Part shown: positions 1-7,301 of the stretch, in pieces
How the letters are laid out: each line of letters begins with the position of its first letter
Position numbering within the stretch: the first letter of the stretch is position 1
DNA from: a virus
Direction: 5' to 3' (one strand)
Length of the DNA stretch: 27,183 nt
IMG/VR virus record: IMGVR_UViG_3300042449_001179
Span: 1-27,183 of that record
The notes under the pieces: generated by a model
Database searches by the model: none
Told to the model about the DNA's origin: nothing
Seen by the model: the letters and a program-made list of their open reading frames with translations, nothing else
Made by a program: the position numbers and the translations under genes

Positions 1-1
1 C

Positions 2-1756
2 GAAAATACTGCTATTGGGACTTCAGCACTTTATTCTAATGTTTCTGGAAATAATAATGTCGCTATTGGTAGACAAGCCTTAGGTAAAAACCTAGCATCA
101 AACAACACAGCAGTTGGTTTCTGTGCATTAAGAAATAATACAACAGGAGATATAAATACTGCTTTAGGTATAAATGCTTTAGTGGCTAATACAACAGGTG
201 CTTGTAATACTGCTATTGGTGCTGGTGCTATGTCAAGCAATACAGTTGGTTTAAGAAACACAGCTGTTGGTAAGAGTGCCTTAGAAAGTAATGTGACGGG
301 TTGCCGTCTTGTAGCTATAGGTGAAAGAGCATTAAGAGCTAATACCGCTAGCAACAATACAGGTGTAGGAACTTATGCTTTATACTCAAATACTACAGGT
401 AATTACAATACAGCCTTAGGTGGAGCAGCTTTATTTACAAATACTACAGGTACTCTTAATACAGCCATTGGACAATCAGCTTTACAAAATAATGTTATAG
501 GTAGTAATAACACTGCTGTAGGTAGTCAAGCACTGTTCTACAATACAGCCTCAAACAACACAGCAGTTGGTTTCTGTGCATTAAGAAGTAATACAACAGG
601 AACACAAAATACGGCAGTTGGTATAAATGCTTTAAACACAAATACTACCGGTGCTTATAATACCGCAGTAGGTTCAAACTCTTTAAGTTGTAACACTACA
701 GGTGCTAGTAATACTGCTTTAGGATATTCAAGTTTAAGATGTAACACAACAGGTGGAAACAATACAGCTCTTGGTTATCAAGCGTTGTTCTGTAATACAA
801 CCGCGGCCGACAATACTGCAGTCGGTAAGTGTTCATTATTTGCCAATACAACTGGTTCAAATAACGTTGCTGTAGGTTCAAATGCGTTAAAATGTAACAC
901 AATCGCCGTTAGAAACATCGCAATAGGTACAAGTGCATTATCTCGTAATACAAGCTCATCAAATAACATTGCTGTTGGTTATTTAGCTTTAGAATGTAAT
1001 AATGGAGGAACAAACAACACCGCAATTGGTGTTAACGCTTTAAGTGTAAACACCACAGGTATTGATAATACCTCGTTCGGTTCATTATCTTTACAATATA
1101 ATACCACAGGTAATAATAATACCGCACTAGGAAGATATTCATTAAGATGTAATACAACTGGTGCATCTAACACTGCGGTTGGTTTCTGTTCGTTGAGAAG
1201 TGCCACAACTGCGGTATGTAATACAGCAATAGGTATAAATGCGGGTCGTTGCATGACAACAGGAGCATGTAATACCTTTATTGGTGGATTTAACGGAGCG
1301 GGTTTTGAAACACAAAGTGGAAATATCTTTATCTCAGATGGTGCAGGTAATGTTAGAATCTTCGGGTGTAGCACTAACGGAACCGTCGCTGTTGGTACAA
1401 CAACACCAAACACATCTTATAAATTTTTCACTTGTGGTTCAATAGGAGCATCGGGTGATATTGTTGCATTTGTTACCTCAGACTCAAGATTAAAATCCAA
1501 CATCACCGCAATTAAAAACCCAATCGAAAAAATTAAACAAATTGGTGGTTATGAATTCGATTGGAATGAAAAACAAAAACAATACAAAGGTCATGATATT
1601 GGTGTTATCGCACAGGAAATAGAAAAGATTTTACCTGAGATTGTAACAACAAGAGATGATGGTTTTAAAGCCGTTAAATATGATAGAATTGTATCACTAT
1701 TAATTGAAGCAATTAAAGAATTAGAAACACGTGTTTCAAATATAGAAAATGAATAA
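2..1756 (+). CDS. Repeat-rich tail fibre / adhesin with C-terminal S74 intramolecular chaperone (5' partial)
   Basis: The reading frame is open from base 2, so the start lies outside the window; 584 residues are visible. Bases 2 to about 1290 encode roughly 25 tandem repeats of about 17 residues with the core NTAxGxxALxxNTTGxx, a pattern expected to form a stacked trimeric beta structure as in YadA-type heads and marine phage fibres. After a short linker comes a C-terminal S74 peptidase/chaperone domain beginning at SDSRLKSNI, with the family's Ser (codon 1478-1480) and Lys (codon 1493-1495). In this family the domain trimerises the fibre and then cuts itself off just before that Ser, which here would release a 92-residue C-terminal piece. 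A terminal helix (IVSLLIEAIKELETRVSNIE) fits a trimeric coiled coil. The repeats carry unusually many Cys at equivalent positions. It is most likely a host-recognition fibre; which fibre cannot be told. Confidence 0.88.
   Translation, partial: ENTAIGTSALYSNVSGNNNVAIGRQALGKNLASNNTAVGFCALRNNTTGDINTALGINALVANTTGACNTAIGAGAMSSNTVGLRNTAVGKSALESNVTGCRLVAIGERALRANTASNNTGVGTYALYSNTTGNYNTALGGAALFTNTTGTLNTAIGQSALQNNVIGSNNTAVGSQALFYNTASNNTAVGFCALRSNTTGTQNTAVGINALNTNTTGAYNTAVGSNSLSCNTTGASNTALGYSSLRCNTTGGNNTALGYQALFCNTTAADNTAVGKCSLFANTTGSNNVAVGSNALKCNTIAVRNIAIGTSALSRNTSSSNNIAVGYLALECNNGGTNNTAIGVNALSVNTTGIDNTSFGSLSLQYNTTGNNNTALGRYSLRCNTTGASNTAVGFCSLRSATTAVCNTAIGINAGRCMTTGACNTFIGGFNGAGFETQSGNIFISDGAGNVRIFGCSTNGTVAVGTTTPNTSYKFFTCGSIGASGDIVAFVTSDSRLKSNITAIKNPIEKIKQIGGYEFDWNEKQKQYKGHDIGVIAQEIEKILPEIVTTRDDGFKAVKYDRIVSLLIEAIKELETRVSNIENE
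98..601 (+). repeat. Near-identical pair of 51-nt fibre repeat units (98-148 and 551-601)
   Basis: Bases 98-148 and 551-601 match over 51 nt with a single difference (A135 versus G588), whereas other repeat units in this array have diverged heavily at the DNA level. Fifty-one nucleotides is exactly one 17-codon repeat. The copies are 453 nt apart and in the same reading frame, so recombination between them would delete or duplicate whole repeats without a frameshift. Confidence 0.8.
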
Positions 1757-1780
1757 TTATATAATAAAGATTTTTAACTT

Positions 1781-2863
1781 ATGACACTTCCAGCATCGGG
1801 TCCACTATCGTTAGATGATATAAATGTAGAATTGGGTAGAAGTCCAAACGCACTAATATCACTGTTCTCTGCAACTACGGGCGTTTATGCAGCAATTAAC
1901 ACTTGTAGTATTCCATTTCCCGATGGAACTGCACCATACGCCATTTCTGATTGGTATGGGTATAATCATTTGGCGCCTTGTTTAAATTCATATTATGCCA
2001 TGACCGATGGTGGTACTTCAACATCACAAGACATGTTATACTCCAACACTTTAAGTTATGCAACAAGGGTGTCGACAATAAAACCTTCACCCGCGTCTGA
2101 GTTTTCGTTTAGTTTTTGGTTAAAAAGACCTAACGACCAATCTGTTCAAGGATATATTTTTGGGTTGCATAATACTGATTATCAACTTCTTATCTGGTGG
2201 TCATCTCTTTTTGATACTGGAACTTCAACGTATGTTAATAGAATATATTTGGATTATAATGATTATACACCAACAACATCATATTTTGCTTCATCAGTAA
2301 ACCTTAGTGATGCTACTAATCAAAGTATAACGGGTGTTCAAGACAATGCTGAGTGGAATGATTCAAATCAAGGTAATGTTGACGCAAACGGATATAGTTT
2401 AATTACTATTGTTGTTGACTTTGCTAATTGGACAAATAATGATTATGTAAATTGGTATTGGAATGACCAATTATTAGATATCACTTGGGGGTCAAGTGGT
2501 ACTACGTCCAGTTTTACCATCGGAGATAATATTTCAGGTGGTAATGCGCCGAGTTGGACAGGTTCAACTATGTATATAGGTGGTTCTGTTCCTTCAGAAC
2601 TATCATCGGGATGTCAGTTAGATGGATTTGCATTTTTTGTAGATAGAGCTTTGAGTCAAGCAAATGTGACTAGTATTTACAATTCAGGACAAGTGGCACC
2701 ACTTCTTGATTATACTGGTGTCACTACGAGTGTTTTATTTTACAATTTTGAATTAGATGGAGGTACTTTGAGCACTGGACTAGGTGTAGAAACTGGCGGT
2801 CTTTATGATTTTGATTTAGACAAGTTTAATAACCCACAAAGAATTCAAGACCCAGCCGCTTAA
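1781..2863 (+). CDS. Phage tail protein with LamG/concanavalin-like domain
   Basis: This 360-residue protein opens with LPASGPLSLDDINVELG and then AISDWYGYNH near residue 60. That layout (SGxLSLxDI ... ISDWYGY) is common at the N terminus of phage tail and virion proteins that attach other modules. Residues about 85-310 are rich in Trp, Tyr and beta-forming stretches (FSFSFWLKRP, LITIVVDFANW, MYIGGSVPSELSSGCQLDGFAFF). They resemble laminin-G/pentraxin-type jelly rolls, which often bind glycans. The start ATG lies 24 nt after the fibre stop, so the two genes are probably co-transcribed. I infer a second tail-tip or fibre protein that binds the host surface. The LamG assignment is by pattern only; another jelly-roll fold is possible. 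Confidence 0.7.
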   Translation: MTLPASGPLSLDDINVELGRSPNALISLFSATTGVYAAINTCSIPFPDGTAPYAISDWYGYNHLAPCLNSYYAMTDGGTSTSQDMLYSNTLSYATRVSTIKPSPASEFSFSFWLKRPNDQSVQGYIFGLHNTDYQLLIWWSSLFDTGTSTYVNRIYLDYNDYTPTTSYFASSVNLSDATNQSITGVQDNAEWNDSNQGNVDANGYSLITIVVDFANWTNNDYVNWYWNDQLLDITWGSSGTTSSFTIGDNISGGNAPSWTGSTMYIGGSVPSELSSGCQLDGFAFFVDRALSQANVTSIYNSGQVAPLLDYTGVTTSVLFYNFELDGGTLSTGLGVETGGLYDFDLDKFNNPQRIQDPAA

Positions 2864-2885
2864 TATTTTCTTTTATTGAAAATAT
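2863..2885 (+). other. AT-rich hairpin between the LamG gene and the glycosyltransferase cassette
   Basis: ATATTTTC (2863-2870) can pair perfectly with GAAAATAT (2878-2885) across a 7-nt loop, immediately after the TAA stop of the preceding gene. No T-run follows, so a classic intrinsic terminator is unlikely. It may protect or process the mRNA end, or may simply reflect AT-rich sequence. Confidence 0.4.
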
Positions 2886-2901
2886 ATTAATTTATAATAA
2901 T

Positions 2902-3558
2902 ATGCGCAAAGTTTTAATTGGAACACCCTCTTATGACGGAAGAATAGACGTTTGGTTTGCCAATTCATTAATCTCAACCGTAAAGGAATCGATTGAGAAA
3001 GATATTCACGTACATGCCATTTACACTAGTTATGATTCTTTGGTACAAAGGGCGAGAAACTCTTTGGTTAAGTTAGCCTTAGATGGTGGGTATGATGATT
3101 TATTTTTTATTGATTCTGATGTTGAGTGGGAAACTGATTGGTTTTTTAATTTATTAGACAGACCTGAACCAATTGTTGGTGGTGCGTTGGTTAAAAAAAC
3201 TGAGAAGGAAGGATATACTATAAAACTTACTGACAAGGAATTAAAATACTCACAAGACAAAAAAATAATTGAGGTAGATGGTGTTGGAACTGGATTTTTA
3301 AAAGTCTCAAGATTTGCTTTGGAGAAGTTATGGGACGCCTCTGATGAATATCAAAGTGAAGGTGAAACACATAGAATGGTTTTTGACATAAAAGTTGAAA
3401 ACGGAGACCTAATTAGTGAAGATTTTGTTTTGTGTAATAAGTGGAAAAATTTGGGTTACAAAGTATGGGCTGACCCTACCATAACATGCAATCATATAGG
3501 AATAAAAAAATTTAAAGGAAATTTTAAAAAATACATTAAAGAAAATGGATACATTTGA
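2902..3558 (+). CDS. GT-A fold glycosyltransferase (family 2 / Anp1-like)
   Basis: This 218-residue protein would transfer a sugar from a nucleotide-sugar donor. The N terminus (KVLIGTPSYDGRID) and the segment SLVQRARNSLVKLAL are typical of GT-A enzymes that start from a Rossmann-like sheet. DLFFIDSDVEW contains the DXD metal/nucleotide-binding motif at D71-S72-D73. GTGFLKVSR near residue 125 matches the acceptor-side loop of related small phage and bacterial enzymes. There is no signal peptide or membrane segment, so it should be cytoplasmic. It is first in a four-gene cassette, and its last 14 nt overlap the next gene. Sugar and acceptor cannot be read from sequence. Confidence 0.78.
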   Translation: MRKVLIGTPSYDGRIDVWFANSLISTVKESIEKDIHVHAIYTSYDSLVQRARNSLVKLALDGGYDDLFFIDSDVEWETDWFFNLLDRPEPIVGGALVKKTEKEGYTIKLTDKELKYSQDKKIIEVDGVGTGFLKVSRFALEKLWDASDEYQSEGETHRMVFDIKVENGDLISEDFVLCNKWKNLGYKVWADPTITCNHIGIKKFKGNFKKYIKENGYI

Positions 3559-4483
3559 TAGACCAATGGGAGGAACCGAACTGATGTTTGAAGAGCTCCA
3601 AAATAGATTAACCGAAGAACAAAAAGAAAAATTTAGTATCTTTAACTATATTCAAGATGCGGATTTTGATAAATTTACCATATTTTGGAATCAATTGTCA
3701 TATGACCAAGAAGCTGTTTCATTTTTATCGGACCCTGAGATGGTTGAAAAAATTGGACATTTTGTTTTTGTAAGTCATTGGCAGGCGGAAAAATTTCGTC
3801 AAATGTTTGGGATTCCGGGGTATAAGACAAGTGTTATTAAAAATGCTGCTCTTCCAACTGTAAGAAGAAAAACAGGTAAGAGGGATGTTGTAAAACTTTG
3901 TTACACATCAACACCTTGGCGAGGTTTGGACGTTTTGTTGGCAGCATGGGAAACACTAAAACCTGAAAATGCTGAACTTCATGTATTTTCGTCTTGTAAC
4001 ATCTATGGACCCGAGTTTGCTAAAAACGATGAAAATTTTCAAGGTTTATATGATAAATGTGAAGAACTTGATGGTGTTGTATATCGTGGTAGTGTAGACA
4101 ATTTTAGTTTAAGAAAAGAATTACCATATTTTGATATTTTGGCATACCCAAGTACTTTTGAAGAAACTTCATGTATTTCAGTAATTGAATCATTATCTTG
4201 TGGATTAAAAGTGGTAACAAGTAATTTGGGTGCATTACCTGAAACAACTGAAGGTTGGGCAAGAATGTATCCCGTATTAAATTCTCCTGAATTGCATACT
4301 TTGAGATTTGCAAAAATTTTGAATGAAGAAATTGAAAAAATTAGAGAAAATTCAGAGGAATCACATCTTTCATCACAGATGAGTGTTTATAATACAAGAT
4401 GGACGTGGGATTTCAGAATTAATCAATGGAATGAATTGTTTAATGATTTATCAATAGCAATTGATGCTGCACAACCCGAATAA
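3545..4483 (+). CDS. GT4-family (GT-B fold) glycosyltransferase
   Basis: This 312-residue protein has a GT-B layout. The N-terminal half has GGTELMFEEL at residues 9-18. The C-terminal half is a GT4-type Glycos_transf_1 domain with TSTPWRGLDVLLAAW (121-135), RGSV near 181, DILAYPS at 197-203, and the EX7E nucleotide-sugar site at E207 and E215 within FEETSCISVIES. SNLGALPE follows. The protein is shorter than typical GT4 enzymes (350-400 residues), mostly because the N-terminal domain is compact. The ATG at 3545 lies inside the end of the previous gene in another frame, which suggests translational coupling. Donor and acceptor are unknown. Confidence 0.83.
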   Translation: MDTFDRPMGGTELMFEELQNRLTEEQKEKFSIFNYIQDADFDKFTIFWNQLSYDQEAVSFLSDPEMVEKIGHFVFVSHWQAEKFRQMFGIPGYKTSVIKNAALPTVRRKTGKRDVVKLCYTSTPWRGLDVLLAAWETLKPENAELHVFSSCNIYGPEFAKNDENFQGLYDKCEELDGVVYRGSVDNFSLRKELPYFDILAYPSTFEETSCISVIESLSCGLKVVTSNLGALPETTEGWARMYPVLNSPELHTLRFAKILNEEIEKIRENSEESHLSSQMSVYNTRWTWDFRINQWNELFNDLSIAIDAAQPE

Positions 4484-4485
4484 TT

Positions 4486-5307
4486 ATGGTACAAAAAATA
4501 TTTTATAATAGTTCAATGCCAAGGGCTGGTTCAACTTTGATGCAAAACATATTGGGACAAAATCCTGATATGTATACAACCCCAACGTCAGGACTTTTTG
4601 AAATGTTGGCTGCGTCAAGAACAATTTTTACCGATGGGTTGGAATTCAAAGCACAAAATGAAGAACAAATGATGAATGGTTTTAGAGGTTATCTAAAATC
4701 AGGATTATACGGTTTTTTTAATAATATTACCGATAAACCGTATGTTGTTGATAAATGTCGTGGTTGGAATTCTGAATGGGAATTTGTAAATGCGTTTGAC
4801 CCAAATCCAAAGATGATTTGTATGATTAGAGATATCAGAGCGGTTTATGCTTCTTTGGAAAAGAAATTCAGAAAAAATCCTTTAATTGACCACCACTTGG
4901 CTAACTGGGGAAATTTGGTTGGTACTACAACAGATAAGAGAGTTGAGGTTTGGAGTGCAAACCCACCAATTGGTCCGAGTATGGATAGAATATATCAGGT
5001 ATTAGTTCAGGGATTACACAAAAATATTCTTTTTGTAAAGTTTGAAGATTTAACATCAGACCCCGAGACACAAATGAGACGAGTTTATGAATATCTTGAA
5101 TTACCATATTTTCAACACGACTTTAATAACATACAACAAATAACACATGAAGATGATAAGTGGTATGGTATTTTTGGAGACCACATTATAAGACAACAAA
5201 TAAAACCTGTAAAAGAAGATTTCAGAGAAGTTTTAGGACCAAACGCTTGTAAATTAATTGAACAAAGTTATGGATGGTTCTTTAACGATTTTGAATATAA
5301 AATTTAA
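4486..5307 (+). CDS. PAPS-dependent sulfotransferase family protein
   Basis: This 273-residue protein starts with the 5'-phosphosulfate loop: SSMPRAGSTLMQNIL at residues 9-23, the PRxGST form of the P-loop-like motif that binds PAPS. The 3'-phosphate motif follows at ICMIRDIRAVYASLEKKF (111-128), with R115 and S123 spaced as in known sulfotransferases. LFVKFEDLTSDPE near residues 182-194 is the usual family segment before the C-terminal helices. It would move sulfate from host-made PAPS to a sugar or other hydroxyl/amine. It starts 2 nt after the preceding glycosyltransferase (TAATTATG) and ends 2 nt before the next, so it belongs to the same operon. A sulfated glycan is the natural inference; the acceptor is unknown. 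Confidence 0.85.
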   Translation: MVQKIFYNSSMPRAGSTLMQNILGQNPDMYTTPTSGLFEMLAASRTIFTDGLEFKAQNEEQMMNGFRGYLKSGLYGFFNNITDKPYVVDKCRGWNSEWEFVNAFDPNPKMICMIRDIRAVYASLEKKFRKNPLIDHHLANWGNLVGTTTDKRVEVWSANPPIGPSMDRIYQVLVQGLHKNILFVKFEDLTSDPETQMRRVYEYLELPYFQHDFNNIQQITHEDDKWYGIFGDHIIRQQIKPVKEDFREVLGPNACKLIEQSYGWFFNDFEYKI

Positions 5308-5309
5308 TT

Positions 5310-6320
5310 ATGAAAGTAGGTTATAAAACACAAACGGACAATGAATATAAATCGATTAAATTACCCGATAATGAATCAAGTCCTATTATAGTATCAGTAG
5401 CACAAACAAAAGATAATAACATGGAAAATAAATTTTTAGTATGGCACATTGAGGGAGGGTTGGGTAAAAATATTGCCGCGACCGCATTAATTCCTGCAAT
5501 TGCAAAAAAATATCGAAGCAGAAGGTTGGTCATCGTGGCTTCATACCCTGAGGTATTTTTAAATCACCCTGACGTATATAGAGTCTACAGAGTTGGTTTG
5601 ACATCATATTTCTATGATGACTATATCTTAGGTAAAGATACGGTTGTTTTTAGACAAGAGCCGTATTTTCAGAGTGGTCACATTATGAGAAAAAAACATT
5701 TAGTTGAGAATTGGGCGGACATTGTTAATGTTTCCTATGACAAACAACAACCACAACTGTTTATGAATATGATTCAGTCACAGATTGCGGGTGTTTGGAA
5801 TCGTGAAAAACCAATTTTATTGCTTCAAACAGGTGGAGGACAATATCAAGGTCAATCATTAAATTACACTTGGACTCGAGACATGCCAATTGACTTGGCA
5901 AACCACGTAGCGAATAAGTATCAGAATGATTATCATATTATACAATTAACTCGTGAGGGTGGTTATGTAATTCCAAATGTTGAGGTTGTTAACTACCAAT
6001 TAACAAACATGGAACTAATTGGATTGGTTGGAATGTCAACAAAAAGAGTTCTTATTGATTCGAGCGCTCAACACGCCGCGGCGGGATTTGGTTTACCATC
6101 GGTAGTATTTTGGGTAGGAACCGCTCCTGAAAATTTTGGTTACAACATACATACAAACATCAAAACGTTACCACCGGTGGGTAATACTAAGATGGTTGAT
6201 AGTTATTTGTTTGACTATTCTTTTGATGGTGTACCACATGAGTGTCCATATCAAACTGTTGATGAAATGTTTAATTTAACAGATATTGATAAAACTTTAA
6301 CGGAATACTTTAACAAATAA
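5310..6320 (+). CDS. GT9/heptosyltransferase-like glycosyltransferase
   Basis: This 336-residue protein has a GT-B core that begins at about residue 38: FLVWHIEGGLGKNIAATALIPAIA is the Gly-rich first strand-loop-helix of GT9-like enzymes. The C-terminal donor half contains ILLLQTGGGQYQGQ, YHIIQLTRE and VLIDSSAQHAAAGFGLPS followed by VVFWVGTAPENFGY. This matches the DSxxxHxAxAxGxPxVxLFG signature of GT9. The first 37 residues (5310-5420) are polar and outside the fold, so the ATG at 5421 is a possible alternative start; 5310 is preferred because it sits 2 nt after the previous stop. Last gene of the cassette. Confidence 0.72.
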   Translation: MKVGYKTQTDNEYKSIKLPDNESSPIIVSVAQTKDNNMENKFLVWHIEGGLGKNIAATALIPAIAKKYRSRRLVIVASYPEVFLNHPDVYRVYRVGLTSYFYDDYILGKDTVVFRQEPYFQSGHIMRKKHLVENWADIVNVSYDKQQPQLFMNMIQSQIAGVWNREKPILLLQTGGGQYQGQSLNYTWTRDMPIDLANHVANKYQNDYHIIQLTREGGYVIPNVEVVNYQLTNMELIGLVGMSTKRVLIDSSAQHAAAGFGLPSVVFWVGTAPENFGYNIHTNIKTLPPVGNTKMVDSYLFDYSFDGVPHECPYQTVDEMFNLTDIDKTLTEYFNK

Positions 6321-6331
6321 AAAAAACTTAA

Positions 6332-6345
6332 TATTTATATATAAA
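6332..6345 (+). promoter_or_regulatory. TATTTAT motif within an AT palindrome
   Basis: TATTTATA at 6332-6339 overlaps the perfect 12-bp palindrome TTTATATATAAA (6334-6345), 7 nt before the start codon at 6353. It is one of eleven similar sites in this window. A late promoter or RNA hairpin is inferred. Confidence 0.4.
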
Positions 6346-6352
6346 AAAAATT

Positions 6353-6733
6353 ATGTCACACAGATTAATATCAAATAGTTCCGTTGTTTACAACGCACAA
6401 ACACTTCAATCATCAGTATTAACAATTGTCCCAAGACAAGTAAACTTCTTAGATAACGACCAAATGGGTCCCTTTGGTGGCGGTGGTGGAGAAATGCACC
6501 AAGTACAAATCAATGGTGTCCTTTTTGCTGATTATTCTGCCAGTACACAATCACGTTTGGAAGGTATCAATTATACCCTAACCGAAACCGAATGGGATAC
6601 ATTCTACAACTCACAAACATTTCAAGGTACGACACCTTATGATAAAGTTATGGAGTGTAGTTTGTTATATATTAAAGATAATGTACAAACAATGTTCGGA
6701 TTGACTTCGAGTGATTGGATTTACGTAGAGTAA
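6353..6733 (+). CDS. Small phage protein of unknown function, probably virion-associated
   Basis: I do not recognise this 126-residue protein. It has no signal peptide or membrane segment. It carries a Gly loop (FGGGGGE, residues 41-47), a polar N terminus and a compact C-terminal part ending FGLTSSDWIYVE. The composition (many Gln, Thr, Ser and Asn, few charged residues) resembles virion proteins. It starts after an A-rich leader, has its own upstream AT palindrome and is followed by a strong terminator, so it may be transcribed as a single-gene unit. High expression of a minor structural or decoration protein is a guess. Confidence 0.6.
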   Translation: MSHRLISNSSVVYNAQTLQSSVLTIVPRQVNFLDNDQMGPFGGGGGEMHQVQINGVLFADYSASTQSRLEGINYTLTETEWDTFYNSQTFQGTTPYDKVMECSLLYIKDNVQTMFGLTSSDWIYVE

Positions 6734-6761
6734 TTTTTAATAATTAAAACTTAATAGAATT

Positions 6762-6791
6762 AAACCCTATGTTTTCACATAGGGTTTTTTT
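6762..6791 (+). terminator. Rho-independent terminator
   Basis: AAACCCTATG (6762-6771) pairs perfectly with CATAGGGTTT (6778-6787) around a 6-nt loop, and the T-run extends to 6791. It closes the transcript of the gene ending at 6733. Confidence 0.9.
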
Positions 6792-6795
6792 GTAG

Positions 6796-6808
6796 TATTT
6801 ATTATAAA
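6796..6808 (+). promoter_or_regulatory. TATTTAT motif, inverted repeat TTTAT-T-ATAAA
   Basis: GTATTTATT starts at 6795, just after the terminator and about 55 nt before the ATG at 6862. TTTAT (6798-6802) mirrors ATAAA (6804-6808). Because it directly follows a terminator and precedes a gene, this is the clearest place for one of these motifs to act as a promoter. Confidence 0.45.
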
Positions 6809-6861
6809 CCACGCAATGCAACGATTAACAAACATATATCACCCGATAACAATTTAACAAT

Positions 6862-7215
6862 ATGGAATTTTTTATTAGACAAGATAGTGATTTACCAATT
6901 CTTAAAATGGCGGCTGTAAGAGATGGTAGGGATAACTCATGGCAAATTTTTGACGAAGAGTTGGAAAATGCAACAATTAGATTTTCTATGATAGAAGAAT
7001 CAACAGGTATACCAAAAATATTAATGGGTAATGCATATATTGTTGAAAAAACCGCAGTAGAAGTTGATTCAGTCAAAGAATATTACATATATTATAAGTG
7101 GGATTCTCGTGACACAAAAAGAGCAGGTAGGTTTATTGGTGAATTTGTAATAATAAATTCTATGGGTGAACTCATAGCCCCGATTAGAGAAATACTTTAT
7201 ATCAATATTATTTGA
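6862..7215 (+). CDS. Probable baseplate/adaptor protein with BppU-like N-terminal fold
   Basis: This 117-residue protein has the pattern of small phage Ig-like domains such as the BppU N-terminal domain. A short strand (FFIRQDSDLP) is followed by WQIFDEELENATIRFSMIE, then ILMGNAYIV, then YYIYYKWDSRDTKRAGRFIGEFVI and a final strand ending in GELIAPI. The YxW...DTxxAGxFxGEF segment is the most telling part and resembles the end of that fold. In other phages such domains join fibres or adaptors to the baseplate. The protein stands alone between a terminator and the polymerase leader. The match is by pattern, and another Ig-like virion protein is possible. Confidence 0.55.
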   Translation: MEFFIRQDSDLPILKMAAVRDGRDNSWQIFDEELENATIRFSMIEESTGIPKILMGNAYIVEKTAVEVDSVKEYYIYYKWDSRDTKRAGRFIGEFVIINSMGELIAPIREILYINII

Positions 7216-7236
7216 CATCTGAGGATATACTTAATA

Positions 7237-7244
7237 TATTTATT
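7237..7244 (+). promoter_or_regulatory. TATTTATT motif upstream of the DNA polymerase
   Basis: TATTTATT lies 57 nt before the polymerase start and just upstream of the leader hairpins at 7257-7286. Transcription starting shortly downstream would include both hairpins. No inverted repeat is built on this copy. Confidence 0.35.
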
Positions 7245-7256
7245 GAGGAAGAGTAA

Positions 7257-7286
7257 TCTCAACTTAGTTGAGAGTATAATGTCTCA
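7257..7286 (+). promoter_or_regulatory. Two alternative hairpins in the DNA polymerase leader (possible operator)
   Basis: TCTCAAC (7257-7263) can pair with GTTGAGA (7267-7273) across a 3-nt loop. The same middle element, TGAGA (7269-7273), can instead pair with TCTCA (7282-7286) around the 8-nt loop GTATAATG. The two structures exclude each other and lie 15 nt or more upstream of the ATG at 7302. T4 DNA polymerase represses its own translation by binding a leader hairpin with an 8-nt loop, so the second form is a plausible counterpart. The loop sequence differs from T4's, and function is inferred. Confidence 0.5.
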
Positions 7287-7301
7287 AAAAAAAATATTAT
7301 T

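Noticed and set aside
2-1290. CRISPR-like regular repetition
   Set aside because: The 51-nt periodicity is a coding repeat without spacers; units diverge at codon third positions and stay in one frame.
31-1413. Minus-strand ORFs opposite the fibre repeats
   Set aside because: They mirror the repeated codons of the fibre gene, are rich in A/V/L/P by reverse reading of the repeats, and have no start signals. They are shadow frames.
1756-1765. ATTATATAAT palindrome between the fibre and LamG genes
   Set aside because: Short, AT-only, and lacks the TATTTAT core of the other sites; expected by chance in such base composition.
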